A stretch of DNA of 64,000 bases from Saccharopolyspora rosea (GTDB taxonomy: Bacteria; Actinomycetota; Actinomycetes; Mycobacteriales; Pseudonocardiaceae), in NCBI RefSeq assembly GCF_025643595.1, contig NZ_CP102826.1, forward strand, positions 4,526,001-4,590,000, read 5' to 3'. Numbering within the stretch: position 1 is the stretch's first letter; each line of letters starts with the position of its first letter. Of the stretch, positions 34,200 to 43,045 are shown one piece after another. The translations under genes were made by a program, and so were the position numbers. The notes under the pieces were generated by a model, which did no database searches, was not told the origin of the DNA, and worked only from the letters and a program-made list of their open reading frames with translations.

Positions 34200-34781
34200 T
34201 CAGGACGCGGGCAGCGGCCGCGCGGGTGCGACGAGCGGCAGCCCGTGGTGCCGGGCGAAGTCGTCGAGCTCCACTTCGTCGGCCATCCGCGTGGGGTCGG
34301 CGGGGCTGACCAGGTGGGCGAAGACCGCGACCGGTGGCTCGCCCGCGGCGCCGACGAGCGCGGCGGCCACCTCCGCGAGCCCACCGGTGTCCGACGGCCG
34401 GACCGCGACCGGCACGACGTGCCCGGGGCGCGTGAAGTCGGCGGGCACGGCGCGCGGGTCGGCGAGGCGCAGCGCGGTGGCGGCGCGGTCCGACGCGGAA
34501 ATGCCCGTGGTGGTGCCATCGACCGCGTCGACCGCGACGCAGAACGTGGCGCCACCGCCGCGCGCGGCCCGCGGGTGCATCGGTGGGAGGGCCAGCGCGT
34601 CGCAGCGTTGGGCGGGCAGGGCGACGCAGACGAAACCGGAGCTGTGGCGGACGGTGAACGCCATCAGAGCGGTGGTGGCGCGGGACGCGGCGAAGACGAG
34701 GCCGCCGCCGGCGCGGTCGGCGACCACCACCGGACGTCCGGCCGCCACGGCGGACTCGGGCTCAGCGGAGATGTCGGGCAC
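34200..34781 (-). CDS. degenerate RibB-like (DHBP synthase family) protein
   Basis: A 193-residue protein with the 3,4-dihydroxy-2-butanone-4-phosphate synthase fold: AAGRPVVVADRAGGG near residue 15, ALPPMHP, VDAVDGTTTGISASDRAATALRLA near 95, FTRPGHVVPVAV and ADEVELDDFARHHGLPLV. Two catalytic segments are lost. The acidic metal-binding DREDEGD loop is DRAGGGL, and RxGHTEA is DTGGLAEV. It is therefore unlikely to make the riboflavin precursor and may bind a sugar phosphate for another purpose. The GTG at 34781 has GGAGGAACC directly upstream. No other rib gene is nearby. Confidence 0.78.
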   Translation of the reverse strand: MPDISAEPESAVAAGRPVVVADRAGGGLVFAASRATTALMAFTVRHSSGFVCVALPAQRCDALALPPMHPRAARGGGATFCVAVDAVDGTTTGISASDRAATALRLADPRAVPADFTRPGHVVPVAVRPSDTGGLAEVAAALVGAAGEPPVAVFAHLVSPADPTRMADEVELDDFARHHGLPLVAPARPLPAS

Positions 34782-34792
34782 GGTTCCTCCAC

Positions 34793-34807
34793 GGTCCACT
34801 GTGGACC
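34793..34807. repeat. interspersed palindrome, extended perfect copy
   Basis: GGTCCACTGTGGACC, 15 bp with perfect 7-bp arms, 11 bp upstream of the RibB-like start. It overlaps the expected leader or promoter region. Confidence 0.65.
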
Positions 34808-35037
34808 ATTCGGGCGCGGTGGGGACGAGCGGGGCGTGTCGCGTCACCGACGACACGCCTGGCTGCCCACGCGGCGCAGATCCACGTGGCGACGCCGGGT
34901 GAGGTGTGCCGGAACCATCACGCGCCCATGCTCGGCAGGCCCGCCGGGGGTGTCAATCCCTCCCACCGCCCGGAACGCCGGACGGCGACAGCCGCGGGGA
35001 TACACTTCCGCGGAACCGCCGACCGAGAGGACCCGCC

Positions 35038-35478
35038 ATGTCCGGGCAGCGCAGCGCCGTCGAGAGCGGCCCCCGGGAGAAGAGCTCCCGACCGCTCGTC
35101 GTGCTGCTGCTGGTCATCATCGTGGCCCTGATCACGGCCGTGACGGTCCAGACCGCGCTGACGCCCGCCCCCGGCGCGGCCGGTCGCGCGGAGCTGCGCG
35201 ACGGCGTCCGGGCCGCGTTGCAGGCGGACGACGAGAGCGGTTTCAAACGGCTGTTCGACGATGACACCGCCGGGGACGACTACGCCGCCGACTACCTGCG
35301 CTCCTGGCAGCAGCGCGGGGTCGACCGGGTCGTCGTGGACACGGTCGGTGACGCCCTGGTGGCCCGCGGCTACCGCGGTGGCCACCAGACCGCCTGCTCG
35401 GCCTGGCCCGTCTTCGAGGACGGCAGCCGCTGGTTGCTCAAGGGCACACCGGCCACCGACCCCGGGCTGTGCCGCTGA
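35038..35478 (+). CDS. membrane-anchored hypothetical protein
   Basis: A 146-residue protein with a short basic cytoplasmic tail, one transmembrane helix (PLVVLLLVIIVALITAVTVQ, residues about 18-37) and an exported domain of about 105 residues with two Cys (ACSAW and GLCR) that may pair. The exported part (DGVRAALQADDESGFKRLFDDD, then WLLKGTPATDPGLCR) recalls NTF2-like accessory domains but I do not recognise a family. GAGAGGA lies just before the ATG. Confidence 0.7.
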   Translation: MSGQRSAVESGPREKSSRPLVVLLLVIIVALITAVTVQTALTPAPGAAGRAELRDGVRAALQADDESGFKRLFDDDTAGDDYAADYLRSWQQRGVDRVVVDTVGDALVARGYRGGHQTACSAWPVFEDGSRWLLKGTPATDPGLCR

Positions 35479-35481
35479 TCA

Positions 35482-35499
35482 CCGCCCGAGCGCGGGCGG
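35482..35499. terminator. hairpin between convergent genes
   Basis: CCGCCCG-AGCG-CGGGCGG, 7-bp perfect stem just after the stop of the hypothetical gene and before the convergent alcohol dehydrogenase. Confidence 0.5.
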
Positions 35500-35539
35500 G
35501 CCCGGAGCGGCCGGGTGAGCCGATCCGGACCCGGTGCGG

Positions 35540-36589
35540 TCAGATCGTCGCGGTGTCGATCACGAAGCGGTAGCGGACGTCGCTGGCCAGCACTCGCGAG
35601 TAGGCCTCGTTGATCCGCTCCGCGGGGATGACCTCGATCTCCGCGCCGATGCCGTGCGCGGCGCAGAAGTCCAGCATCTCCTGGGTCTCCGGGATGCCGC
35701 CGATGAGCGACCCGGCCAGCGAGCGGCGCCCGTGGATCAGCGCGGCCAGGGGCAGCTCGGCGGGCCGCTCCGGCAGCCCGACCTGGACCATCGTGCCGCC
35801 GGTGCTGAGCAATCCCAGGTAGGCGCCCATGTCCAGCTCGGCGGAGACGGTGTTGACGATCAGGTCGAAGGTGTTCGCGAACCGCTCGAAGGTGGCCGGG
35901 TCGGAGGTGGCCGCGTAGTCGTCGGCGCCCAGGCGCAGCCCGTCGTCCTTCTTGCGCAGCGACTGGCTGAGCACCGTGACCTCGGCGCCCATCGCGTGCG
36001 CGATCTTGACGGCCATGTGGCCCAGCCCACCGAGGCCGACCACGGCGACCTTCTTGCCCGGGCCGGCGCCCCAGCGGGTCAGCGGCGAGTAGACCGTGAT
36101 GCCCGCGCACAGCAGCGGGGCCGCGGTGTCCAGCGGAATGCCGTCGGGGATGCGCAGCGCGTAGTTCTGGTCCACCACGATCTGCTTGGCGTAGCCGCCG
36201 TAGGTGGGATTCCCGTCACGTCCGAAGCTGTTGTAGGTCATGACGGTGCCCGGTTCGCCGGTGCAGTACTGCTCCAGCCCGGCGCGGCAGTTCGCGCACT
36301 CCCGGCAGGAATCGACGAAGCAGCCGACCCCCACGCGGTCGCCGACGGCGTAGCGAGTCACACTGGAACCGACCTCCGCGACCACCCCGGCGATCTCGTG
36401 CCCGGGCACCATCGGGAACGTACCCACGCCCCACTCGGCGTTGACCTGGTGGATGTCGGAGTGGCAGATGCCGGCGAACTTGATGTCGATGAGGATGTCG
36501 TGCTCGCCGAGCTCCCGGCGCGGAACCGTGGTCGGTTCGAGCGGCGCCTTCGGCGACGGCGCGGCGTAGGCGGCGATCGTGTGCGTCAT
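35540..36589 (-). CDS. zinc-dependent alcohol dehydrogenase
   Basis: A 349-residue medium-chain dehydrogenase of the cinnamyl-alcohol/AhdC-like group reducing aldehydes with NADP(H). Catalytic-zinc ligands are in GICHSDIH (Cys near 42) and GHEIAGVV (His near 64). The structural zinc loop is [15 protein letters not shown] (four Cys, 97-111). The Rossmann motif is [15 protein letters not shown] near 180. It is divergent from an XRE/MmyB-type regulator (90 bp), which probably controls it. Confidence 0.93.
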   Translation of the reverse strand: MTHTIAAYAAPSPKAPLEPTTVPRRELGEHDILIDIKFAGICHSDIHQVNAEWGVGTFPMVPGHEIAGVVAEVGSSVTRYAVGDRVGVGCFVDSCRECANCRAGLEQYCTGEPGTVMTYNSFGRDGNPTYGGYAKQIVVDQNYALRIPDGIPLDTAAPLLCAGITVYSPLTRWGAGPGKKVAVVGLGGLGHMAVKIAHAMGAEVTVLSQSLRKKDDGLRLGADDYAATSDPATFERFANTFDLIVNTVSAELDMGAYLGLLSTGGTMVQVGLPERPAELPLAALIHGRRSLAGSLIGGIPETQEMLDFCAAHGIGAEIEVIPAERINEAYSRVLASDVRYRFVIDTATI

Positions 36590-36678
36590 GGTTCCGAGCG
36601 TGCCGGGGCCCGGGGAGCGCAACCAGCGGACGTCGAACGTACGAAACGTGTTCCTACTACTGGGAGAAGCACCCTCGC

Positions 36679-37545
36679 ATGGACCAGCGCACCGAGCTGA
36701 GCGAGTTCCTGCGCACCCGTCGTGCCCGGCTGCGGCCCGAGGACGTCGGCCTGCCCCAGCTCGGGCGGCGCCGCGTTCCCGGCCTGCGGCGGGAAGAACT
36801 GGCCCAGCTGGCCGGTGTGAGCGTGGCGTACTACACACGACTTGAGCAAGGTCACGGCCACAACGTCTCGGGCGCCGTGCTCGACGCGATCTCCAACGCG
36901 CTGCGCCTCAACGAGGCCGAACGCGACCACCTGCGCAACCTCGTCCGACCGGTGCACCGGCGCCGCCGGTCGGCGCCCGCGCAGCGGGTGCGGCCCGAGC
37001 TGCAACAACTGCTGGACACCATGGACAACAACCCGACCGTGGTGCTCGGGCGCCGGCTGGACGTGATCGGCTGGAACCGGCTCGCCTGCGCGCTGTTCGG
37101 CGACTTCGCCGAACTGACCCGCAAGCAGCGCAACCTCGCCCGCCTGGTGTTCCGCGACCCGGTCTCCCGCACCCGCTACGTCGACTGGGAGGCCAAGGCC
37201 GCCGACGTCGTCGGGTACCTGCGCCTCGACGTGGGCCGCTACCCCGACGACCCGCACCTGGCGGACCTGGTGGACGAGCTGTCGCAGGCCAGCGAGGACT
37301 TCCGCCGGCTGTGGGCGGCGCACGACGTCAACGACAAGGGCCACGGCCGCAAGCGGCTGCACCACCCGCTGGTCGGCGAGTTCACCCTCGGCTACGAGAC
37401 GCTGCACCTGCCGACCGACCCCGAGCAGCGGCTGATCGCCTACCACGCCGAGCCCGGCTCCCCCTCCGCCGACGCGCTGCGGCTGCTGGCGTCCGCCGAC
37501 GCGGCGCAGGCGGACCGGTGGAACAGCGCGGCCGAAGCCGTGTAG
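36679..37545 (+). CDS. XRE regulator with MmyB-like ligand domain
   Basis: A 288-residue regulator. The XRE HTH ([28 protein letters not shown], residues about 30-57) is followed by the MmyB-like PAS-fold ligand domain ([26 protein letters not shown] near 115). Such proteins often control a divergent oxidoreductase gene, here the zinc alcohol dehydrogenase. The intergenic GAACGT-ACGAA-ACGTGTTC (36635-36653) is a possible imperfect operator. Confidence 0.92.
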   Translation: MDQRTELSEFLRTRRARLRPEDVGLPQLGRRRVPGLRREELAQLAGVSVAYYTRLEQGHGHNVSGAVLDAISNALRLNEAERDHLRNLVRPVHRRRRSAPAQRVRPELQQLLDTMDNNPTVVLGRRLDVIGWNRLACALFGDFAELTRKQRNLARLVFRDPVSRTRYVDWEAKAADVVGYLRLDVGRYPDDPHLADLVDELSQASEDFRRLWAAHDVNDKGHGRKRLHHPLVGEFTLGYETLHLPTDPEQRLIAYHAEPGSPSADALRLLASADAAQADRWNSAAEAV

Positions 37546-37567
37546 CGCCCGGCCCGGCGGTGCGGGG

Positions 37568-37580
37568 GACCACAATGGAC
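37568..37580. repeat. interspersed palindrome copy
   Basis: GACCACAATGGAC (two deviations), 22 bp after the stop of the XRE/MmyB gene. Confidence 0.45.
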
Positions 37581-37720
37581 ATCGACGGCGATGTCCACGG
37601 GGTTCCGGCCCGGTGGCGGATGCCCGTCGCGGCGTTGCGGGGATGCCCGGCGCGGGCGTGGCACCGATCGTGCGCGGGTAGCCCGAGGACGTCGAGGACC
37701 GACGTCACCGGGAGGAACGA

Positions 37721-38089
37721 ATGCCAGACGCGCACGCCGAGCGGCGAGGTGAGCCGCCGCCCGCCGAACCACCGGAACAACCGTCCACTCCGGACGAACC
37801 GGAGCGACCCGCCACGCCCGAACCGCCCGGTGGACCGAAGGCCCCGGACGAACCGGAGGTCCCCGAACCCGAACGGCCGGAGCCGCCGAGGGCTCCGGAA
37901 CCACCGGAACCACCGGACCAGCAGCGCGGAGCCGAATCCGCACCTCACCGCGACCGCAGCAGCCGCCGGGCGCCGAGCGCGCCGCAGGCGGCGAGCACAC
38001 CCGCCGCGAGCGCGGCGTGGTGCTGGGACGGCCACAGTTGGGCGCTGCGCGGGCGGGACCGGGCGTCGAAGACGCCGTGCGCGCCGTAG
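37721..38089 (+). CDS. Pro/Glu-rich small protein (doubtful)
   Basis: A 122-codon frame with an excellent GGGAGGAA ribosome binding site 5 bases before its ATG. Residues 10-70 are a low-complexity acidic Pro-rich tract built on PEPPEP and PDEPE units; the C-terminal third is basic with two Cys. It overlaps the 3' end of the convergent SDR gene by 145 bp. The RBS supports translation, but composition could come from high-GC antisense sequence. No family recognised. Confidence 0.35.
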   Translation: MPDAHAERRGEPPPAEPPEQPSTPDEPERPATPEPPGGPKAPDEPEVPEPERPEPPRAPEPPEPPDQQRGAESAPHRDRSSRRAPSAPQAASTPAASAAWCWDGHSWALRGRDRASKTPCAP

Positions 38090-38952
38090 TCGTACCCGTC
38101 CGAGTCGGCCGGTGCCCACAGGTTGTCCGCCCGGTGCGGGTCGTGCACGGACGCGTTCTGCTGGGCGGCGTAGCCGTTGCTGGCGAGGTAGCGGTCCAGC
38201 AGGCCGGGGGCCACCGCGTTGGCCAGCAGCGTCTTGACCGTGCTGGCGCCCACCCAGTACTCCCGGCGACGCGGGTGGTCCCCGGCGTGCACGATGGCGC
38301 GGGCGGCGACCTCGGGTTGGAAGATCGGCGGAACCGGCTGCGGGTGGTCCCGCAACCGCGAGCGCACCCAGGAGAACTGGGGCGTGTTCACCGCGGGCAG
38401 CTGGACCATCGTGGTCCGCACCCCGCTGCGCTCGTGCAGCAGTTCGCACCGCAGGGACTCGTGGAAGCCCTGGATCGCGTGCTTGGCGCCGCAGTAGGCC
38501 GACTGCAGCGGGATCCCCCGGTAGGCCAACGCCGAACCGACCTGCACGATCGCACCGCGGTCCCGGGGCCGCATGTGCCGCAGCGCCGCCATCGTGCCGT
38601 GCACGAAGCCGAGGTAGGTGACCTCGGTGACACGCCGGAACTCCTCGGGCCCGATCTCGTGGAACGGCGCGAACACCGAGGTGAACGCGTCGTTGACCCA
38701 CACGTCGATCGGCCCCAGCTCGTCCTCGACGCGCTGCGCTGCGGCGAAGACCTCCTCCGAGCGCGCCACGTCCACCGGGACCGCCAGCGGCGTGCCCCCG
38801 GCCAGCCGGACGTCCTCGGCGGCGCCGTCCAGCCCGCGCCGCCCGCGCGCCAGCAGCGCGACGCGACAGCCGCGCCGACCGTACTCGCGCGCCACCGCGC
38901 GCCCGATCCCGGCGCTCGCGCCGGTCACCACGACAACTCCGGACTCGCGCAC
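37945..38952 (-). CDS. SDR oxidoreductase with C-terminal membrane extension
   Basis: A 335-residue protein. Residues 1-245 are a classical SDR: VVTGASAGIGRA near 9, the usual NNAG altered to VNDAF, catalytic Ser in VGSALAY and YCGAK near 150. About 90 further residues end in a single hydrophobic helix (HAALAAGVLAACGALGARRLL), suggesting membrane attachment. This long SDR type is common in actinobacteria with unknown substrates. The GTG at 38952 is chosen by the fold start; a weak GGGGG precedes it. Confidence 0.85.
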   Translation of the reverse strand: MRESGVVVVTGASAGIGRAVAREYGRRGCRVALLARGRRGLDGAAEDVRLAGGTPLAVPVDVARSEEVFAAAQRVEDELGPIDVWVNDAFTSVFAPFHEIGPEEFRRVTEVTYLGFVHGTMAALRHMRPRDRGAIVQVGSALAYRGIPLQSAYCGAKHAIQGFHESLRCELLHERSGVRTTMVQLPAVNTPQFSWVRSRLRDHPQPVPPIFQPEVAARAIVHAGDHPRRREYWVGASTVKTLLANAVAPGLLDRYLASNGYAAQQNASVHDPHRADNLWAPADSDGYDYGAHGVFDARSRPRSAQLWPSQHHAALAAGVLAACGALGARRLLRSR

Positions 38953-39009
38953 CCGTGCCCCCTTCCCGGCCGTGATCGGCGGTTTCCCGCGCCGCGCGGA
39001 CCGCAAACA

Positions 39010-39022
39010 CACCACTGTGGAC
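39010..39022. repeat. interspersed palindrome copy
   Basis: CACCACTGTGGAC in the divergent gap between the SDR gene and the 39147 gene. Confidence 0.6.
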
Positions 39023-39146
39023 CCGCGTGGCGGGAGTTCGCCGTTGTGGCGGAAGGGATGTGCGGTTGGTCACCAGCCCGTCACCGGTGCGCCACGAGTC
39101 GTTACCGTCACCGGCGGTGCATCGCAGCCGAGACCGGAGTTCCCAC

Positions 39147-39641
39147 GTGCCCACCGCGAATCCGCAGCGCGTCGTCGCGGCGACCGCGCGCTGGTTGGTC
39201 ACCGCCTTCCCGTCCACCGGCGGCTCGTTCAGCCGCGCCCTCGCGGAGGTCCAGGCGCGCCAGGCCGTCGACGTCGCCGCCGGTTTGCGCTACCCCACCC
39301 CACTGGACGTCGAGCTGCTGGAGCTGACCGGACCGGGCGGTGCCGGGCGCCTGGACGAGCTGGCGGGCGCCTGCGAGCCCGACGAGATCTGGCGCGAGTG
39401 GGTGGACGAGGTGCTGGCCAGCTGGGCGTGCTGCCTGCTCGCCGACCCGGCGCTGGCCGTCCGCGCGGTGGCCGCGCTGGACGAACCCGAATCCGCCTTC
39501 GGCCGTCTCACCGACCCCGGCCACCGCGAGCGCGACGCCGGGGTGCTGCTGCGGCACCCGGACCTGCTGTCCCCGGTCGCGGACCTGCACCGCGACGGGC
39601 TCCTCGCGCTGCTCGACCGCACCACCGCGTCGGCGTCCTGA
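39147..39641 (+). CDS. hypothetical protein
   Basis: A 164-residue soluble, acidic, helix-rich protein with no recognised domain (RWLVTAFPSTGGSFSRALAEVQARQAVDVAAGLRYP at the start; WVDEVLASWACCLLADPALAVRAVAALDEPE in the middle). The GTG at 39147 has GGAG 8 bases upstream. Its stop lies one base from the stop of the convergent hemerythrin gene. Confidence 0.6.
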   Translation: MPTANPQRVVAATARWLVTAFPSTGGSFSRALAEVQARQAVDVAAGLRYPTPLDVELLELTGPGGAGRLDELAGACEPDEIWREWVDEVLASWACCLLADPALAVRAVAALDEPESAFGRLTDPGHRERDAGVLLRHPDLLSPVADLHRDGLLALLDRTTASAS

Positions 39642-39642
39642 C

Positions 39643-40206
39643 TCACCGGCTCCGACCGGACAGCGCGTCGCGCATCCGGTCGATCAGCCCGATCCCGGGG
39701 TCCAGCAACATGTTCGCCGGCGGCCGGTCCGGGCCCGCGGGGTGCGGCCGGGTCGGTGCGGACTCCTTGGCCATGGCGATCTTCGCACCGAGATCGCGCA
39801 GCTGATCGGCGTCGCAGAGCTGCCGCAGGCGCGGGAACAGGTCGTTCTCCTCGTCGGCGACGTGGTGGCGGATGTCGTCGATGAGCTCGCGGGTCAGGCG
39901 GTCGAACGCCGGGTCGGCGGGGTCCAGGCCCTCCAGCTCCTTCATCAGCCGTTCGGCCTCGGCGTGCTCGGCGATCTCGTGGTCGGCGATCTCGTCGCCG
40001 TCCGGCAGGATCTCCCGCGCCGCCGGGTAGAGGTACTGCTCCTCGGCCACCGAGTGCCGCACGAGTTCGGTGATGATGTGGTCGACGAGGTCGCGGCGCT
40101 GCCGGTCGGACATCCCGCCCCGCTCGTAGTCGGTGAACGCCTGGTCCACCTGCCGGTGGTCGGCGACCAGGACGTCGACGAGATCGCCGTGCTGCTGCGT
40201 GGTCAT
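39643..40206 (-). CDS. hemerythrin HHE domain protein
   Basis: A 187-residue cytosolic protein with a four-helix hemerythrin domain in residues 5-140. Putative di-iron ligands are HRQVDQAF, HSVAEEQYLYP, HEIAEHAEAE and HHVADEENDLFP. Actinobacterial HHE proteins sense or scavenge oxygen, NO or peroxide. The C-terminal 45 residues are Pro-rich. The ATG at 40206 is preceded by GAGGAGGGACC. A promoter is not obvious. Confidence 0.92.
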   Translation of the reverse strand: MTTQQHGDLVDVLVADHRQVDQAFTDYERGGMSDRQRRDLVDHIITELVRHSVAEEQYLYPAAREILPDGDEIADHEIAEHAEAERLMKELEGLDPADPAFDRLTRELIDDIRHHVADEENDLFPRLRQLCDADQLRDLGAKIAMAKESAPTRPHPAGPDRPPANMLLDPGIGLIDRMRDALSGRSR

Positions 40207-40324
40207 GGTCCCTCCTCCTCGTCGGGCCCGTCCGTCCCGCGTTCCCGCCCGCCCGCGCGGCCAAACCCGGGGCATGCGCGACCGCGGCGGCGGGTAGCTC
40301 ACGGGCGTGCAGGAGCCGACTGCG

Positions 40325-41128
40325 ATGCTGCGAACGCTCACCCGGGTGGTGCGCGCGCTCGACGACGCCTCGGTGGCGTTCGCGCTGACCGGCGGCTGCG
40401 CCGTCTACGCCCGGGGCGGCCCGCCCTCCGACCACGACATCGACGTGCTGGTGCCGTCGACCGAGGCCGAATCGGCGGTGCAGGCTTTGCACCGGATGTT
40501 CGGGATGCGTCCGGTGGATCCGGAGGAGAGCTGGTTGACCAAGGTCTACGACGGCGACTGGCTCGTCGACGTGATCTTCCGGCCCAACGAGCGGCCGGTG
40601 GACGGGGCTACCCTGGCGCGCGCGGACCGGGTGCGGGTCGGCCCGACGAGCGTTCCGGTGATGCCCGCGACCTACCTGCTCACCGACAAGCTGCTCGTGC
40701 TCGGACCGCACCGGTGCGACCTGGCCGAACCGTTGCAGTGGGCGCGTGCGCTGCGCGAACAGGTCGACTGGGCGGAAGTGGACCGCGCCACCGGGGGCTC
40801 GCCGTACGCGGCGGCGTTCCTGTCGCTGTGCGAACGGCTCGCGGTGGCGCCCGTGGAGAGGAGGGTGACCGTGTCCGTCACCGACCGGTCGGAGTACGTC
40901 GCCGAACGGCTGGCCCGGGTGCTGGCCCAGGACCCGCGCACCGCCGAGCTGGGCGTGGAGGTGGAGGCCCGCGGCGGCGAGGTGCACCTGCGCGGCGTGG
41001 TCACCAGCGAACGCCAGCACGCCGAGGTCGCCGGGGTCGCCGCGGAGCACTCCGCCGACCACCGGGTGCGCGACGACATCCGCGTCGTCGGGACGGCGAA
41101 CGCCCCCGGCCAGGAGGACGTGTCGTGA
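40325..41128 (+). CDS. nucleotidyltransferase-BON domain fusion
   Basis: A 267-residue protein. The N-terminal domain is a nucleotidyltransferase of the AbiEii/MNT type: FALTGGCAVYARGGPPSDHDIDVLV near residue 15-40 carries the GG and DxD signature, and WLVDVIF gives the third acid. Residues about 190-260 form a BON domain (YVAERLARVLAQDPRTAELGVEVEARGGEVHLRGVV), usually found in osmotic or envelope proteins. The combination is uncommon. Its TGA overlaps the GTG of a metallophosphoesterase (GTGA), so the two act together. ATG at 40325 follows GGAG by 9 bases. Confidence 0.78.
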   Translation: MLRTLTRVVRALDDASVAFALTGGCAVYARGGPPSDHDIDVLVPSTEAESAVQALHRMFGMRPVDPEESWLTKVYDGDWLVDVIFRPNERPVDGATLARADRVRVGPTSVPVMPATYLLTDKLLVLGPHRCDLAEPLQWARALREQVDWAEVDRATGGSPYAAAFLSLCERLAVAPVERRVTVSVTDRSEYVAERLARVLAQDPRTAELGVEVEARGGEVHLRGVVTSERQHAEVAGVAAEHSADHRVRDDIRVVGTANAPGQEDVS

Positions 41129-41883
41129 TCCGCGTGGCGGCCGTGGGCGACGTGCACCTGGGGCAGGGCGACCACGGGCGGTTCCGCCCCGCCCTGCGGG
41201 ACCTGCCGGACCTGGCCGACGTGCTGCTGCTCGCGGGCGACCTGACCAACCACGGCTCCCCGGCCGAGGCGCGTTCGGTCGCCGCGGAGTTCGGCGACCT
41301 TGCGGTGCCGGTGGTGGCGGTGCTGGGCAACCACGACCACCACTCGGACCGGGTGCCGGAGGTGACCGGCATCCTGCGCGACGCCGGGATCGGCGTGCTC
41401 GACGGCGACACCGCCGTGTTCGACATCGGCCCGCACACCCTCGGCGTGGCCGGGGTGAAGGGCTTCGGCGGCGGTTTCACCGACAACTGCGGCAGCTCGT
41501 TCGGCGAACGCGTGATGCGCGATTTCGTCGACCACGCCAAGGATTCCGCCGCGCGCCTGGAGAGCGCCCTGCACTCGCTGGACACCACCTACCGGGTGGC
41601 GCTGACGCACTACTCCCCCGTGGCCGAGACGCTGACCGGGGAACCGCGGGAGATCTTCCCGTTCCTGGGCTCCCGGCTGCTGGCCGAGGCGGTCGACGGG
41701 GGGCGCGCGGATCTCGCGCTGCACGGGCACGCCCACTACGGCAGCGAACGCGGCAGGACGGCGGGTGGCGTCCCGGTGCGCAACGTGGCGCACCACGTGC
41801 TGGGCGTGCCGTTCAAGGTGTACCGGCTCGGTACCGGTTCGGACAGCGCGGTCGGCGCCGCCGAACGGGAAGCGGTGTCCTGA
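41125..41883 (+). CDS. calcineurin-like metallophosphoesterase
   Basis: A 252-residue binuclear-metal phosphoesterase with all five blocks: GDVHLG (residues 8-13), GDLTNHG near 35, GNHDHH near 67, THYSP near 165 and HGHAHYGS near 195. Cytosolic; substrate unknown (phosphodiester or nucleotide). Translationally coupled to the NTase-BON gene, which hints that one adds and the other removes a nucleotidyl or phosphate group from the same target. Confidence 0.9.
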   Translation: MIRVAAVGDVHLGQGDHGRFRPALRDLPDLADVLLLAGDLTNHGSPAEARSVAAEFGDLAVPVVAVLGNHDHHSDRVPEVTGILRDAGIGVLDGDTAVFDIGPHTLGVAGVKGFGGGFTDNCGSSFGERVMRDFVDHAKDSAARLESALHSLDTTYRVALTHYSPVAETLTGEPREIFPFLGSRLLAEAVDGGRADLALHGHAHYGSERGRTAGGVPVRNVAHHVLGVPFKVYRLGTGSDSAVGAAEREAVS

Positions 41884-41972
41884 GGCTGAGCTTCGAACTC
41901 TTTTTGGGTGGCGGTGCCGGTGGCGGAACCTCAGCGGCCGTCTCGACTGCGGAAGCCCCTTCTGATGTATGT
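41883..41972. repeat. dispersed repeat, left half only
   Basis: GCTTCGAACTC then GGGTGGCGGTGCCGGTGGCG and CTCGACTGCGGAAGCCCCTT, nearly identical to the left half of the element at 22785. The right half is missing. Confidence 0.65.
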
Positions 41973-42005
41973 CCACTCCGTTGTCCACCGAGGTGCACGC
42001 GGCGG

Positions 42006-42815
42006 TCACCGCGCGGCTTGTTCGGCGGCGCGTTCGGCGGCCTTCTCGGCACGCCACTGCTCGTCGGTGCGGCCGCGCCGCCAGTACCCCGAGATCGACA
42101 GCATGTCGCGGCGCACACCGCGCTCCTGGAGCAGGTGGGTGCGCAGCTGGCGGACGAATCCGGCTTCGCCGTGCACGAACGCCTGCACGGTGCCGGGCGG
42201 GAACTCCAGGTCGCGGACGGCGGCGACCACGTCGTGGCCCGCCGAGCGGTGCAGCCAGCGGACCCGGGCGTCCGCCTTGGTCACCAGCGGCTGCTCCTCG
42301 GTCGGGTCGGCGACCTCGACGAAGGCGTGCACCGGGACGCCGGTCGGCATCACCTCCAGGGACGCCGCGATCGCGGGCAGCGCGCTCTCGTCCCCGACCA
42401 GCAGGTGCCAGTCGGCCTCGGTGCCGGGCGCGTACGCCCCGCCGGGACCGGTCAGCAGCAGCTCGTCGCCCGGTTCGGCGCGGGCCGCCCACGGACCGGC
42501 CAGCCCGGCGTCGCCGTGGTGCACGAAGTCCAGCGTCAGCTCGCCCGCCTGCGCGTCGAAGCACCGCACCGTGTAGCTGCGCATCGCGGGCCACTGGTCG
42601 CGGGGCAGTTCGGCGCGGATGACTCCCATGTCGAGCGGTTCCGGGTAGCGCACTCCCGGTTGCGGGAACAGCACTTTCACGTAGGCGTCGGTGAACTCGT
42701 TCGGCCGGAAGTCGGCGATCCCGTCGCCTCCCGCGACGATCCGGATCATGTGCGGCGTCAACCGCTCGGTGCGCAGGACCCGCAGCCGGACGACCGGTCG
42801 AGCCTTGTCAGCCAT
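42006..42815 (-). CDS. siderophore-interacting protein (ferric-siderophore reductase)
   Basis: A 269-residue FAD-dependent reductase of the SIP/ViuB family. The FAD domain shows MRSYTVRCFDAQAGELTLDFVHHG near residue 75-100 (R-x-Y-T-V motif). The SIP C-terminal domain shows DWHLLVGDESALPAIAASLE near 135 and EFPPGTVQAFVHGEAGFVRQLR. It releases iron from siderophores by reduction in the cytosol. An IdeR-type iron box lies 21 bp before its ATG, so it is expected to be induced in low iron. No siderophore biosynthesis genes are in the window. Confidence 0.93.
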   Translation of the reverse strand: MADKARPVVRLRVLRTERLTPHMIRIVAGGDGIADFRPNEFTDAYVKVLFPQPGVRYPEPLDMGVIRAELPRDQWPAMRSYTVRCFDAQAGELTLDFVHHGDAGLAGPWAARAEPGDELLLTGPGGAYAPGTEADWHLLVGDESALPAIAASLEVMPTGVPVHAFVEVADPTEEQPLVTKADARVRWLHRSAGHDVVAAVRDLEFPPGTVQAFVHGEAGFVRQLRTHLLQERGVRRDMLSISGYWRRGRTDEQWRAEKAAERAAEQAAR

Positions 42816-42836
42816 GCACTGCTCCTCTCCACAGAC

Positions 42837-42855
42837 ACAGCCCAGGCTAACCTAA
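42837..42855 (-). promoter_or_regulatory. IdeR/DmdR1 iron box
   Basis: Read leftward, TTAGGTTAGCCTGGGCTGT matches the first 11 of the 19-bp consensus (TTAGGTTAGSC) perfectly and keeps part of the second half. Placement upstream of a siderophore reductase supports it. Confidence 0.75.
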
Positions 42856-42957
42856 TCATCCGGTCCGCGTCACAGGTCGGTCCGGTCCAGCCCCGCGATG
42901 GGTGCACCCGCCCGGAACCCGGCTGCCTCCGAGCCGGTCGTCGACGCTCTCCATTTC

Positions 42958-42970
42958 GACCACTGTGGAC
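42958..42970. repeat. interspersed palindrome copy
   Basis: GACCACTGTGGAC, between the DUF397 stop and the siderophore-reductase promoter. Confidence 0.6.
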
Positions 42971-43045
42971 AGTGCACGGCACGGATTCCGGAGCGCCAGA
43001 AGGCGAGTGCACCGGCAGCGCTGGCCGGTGCACCGCGACCGTCTG

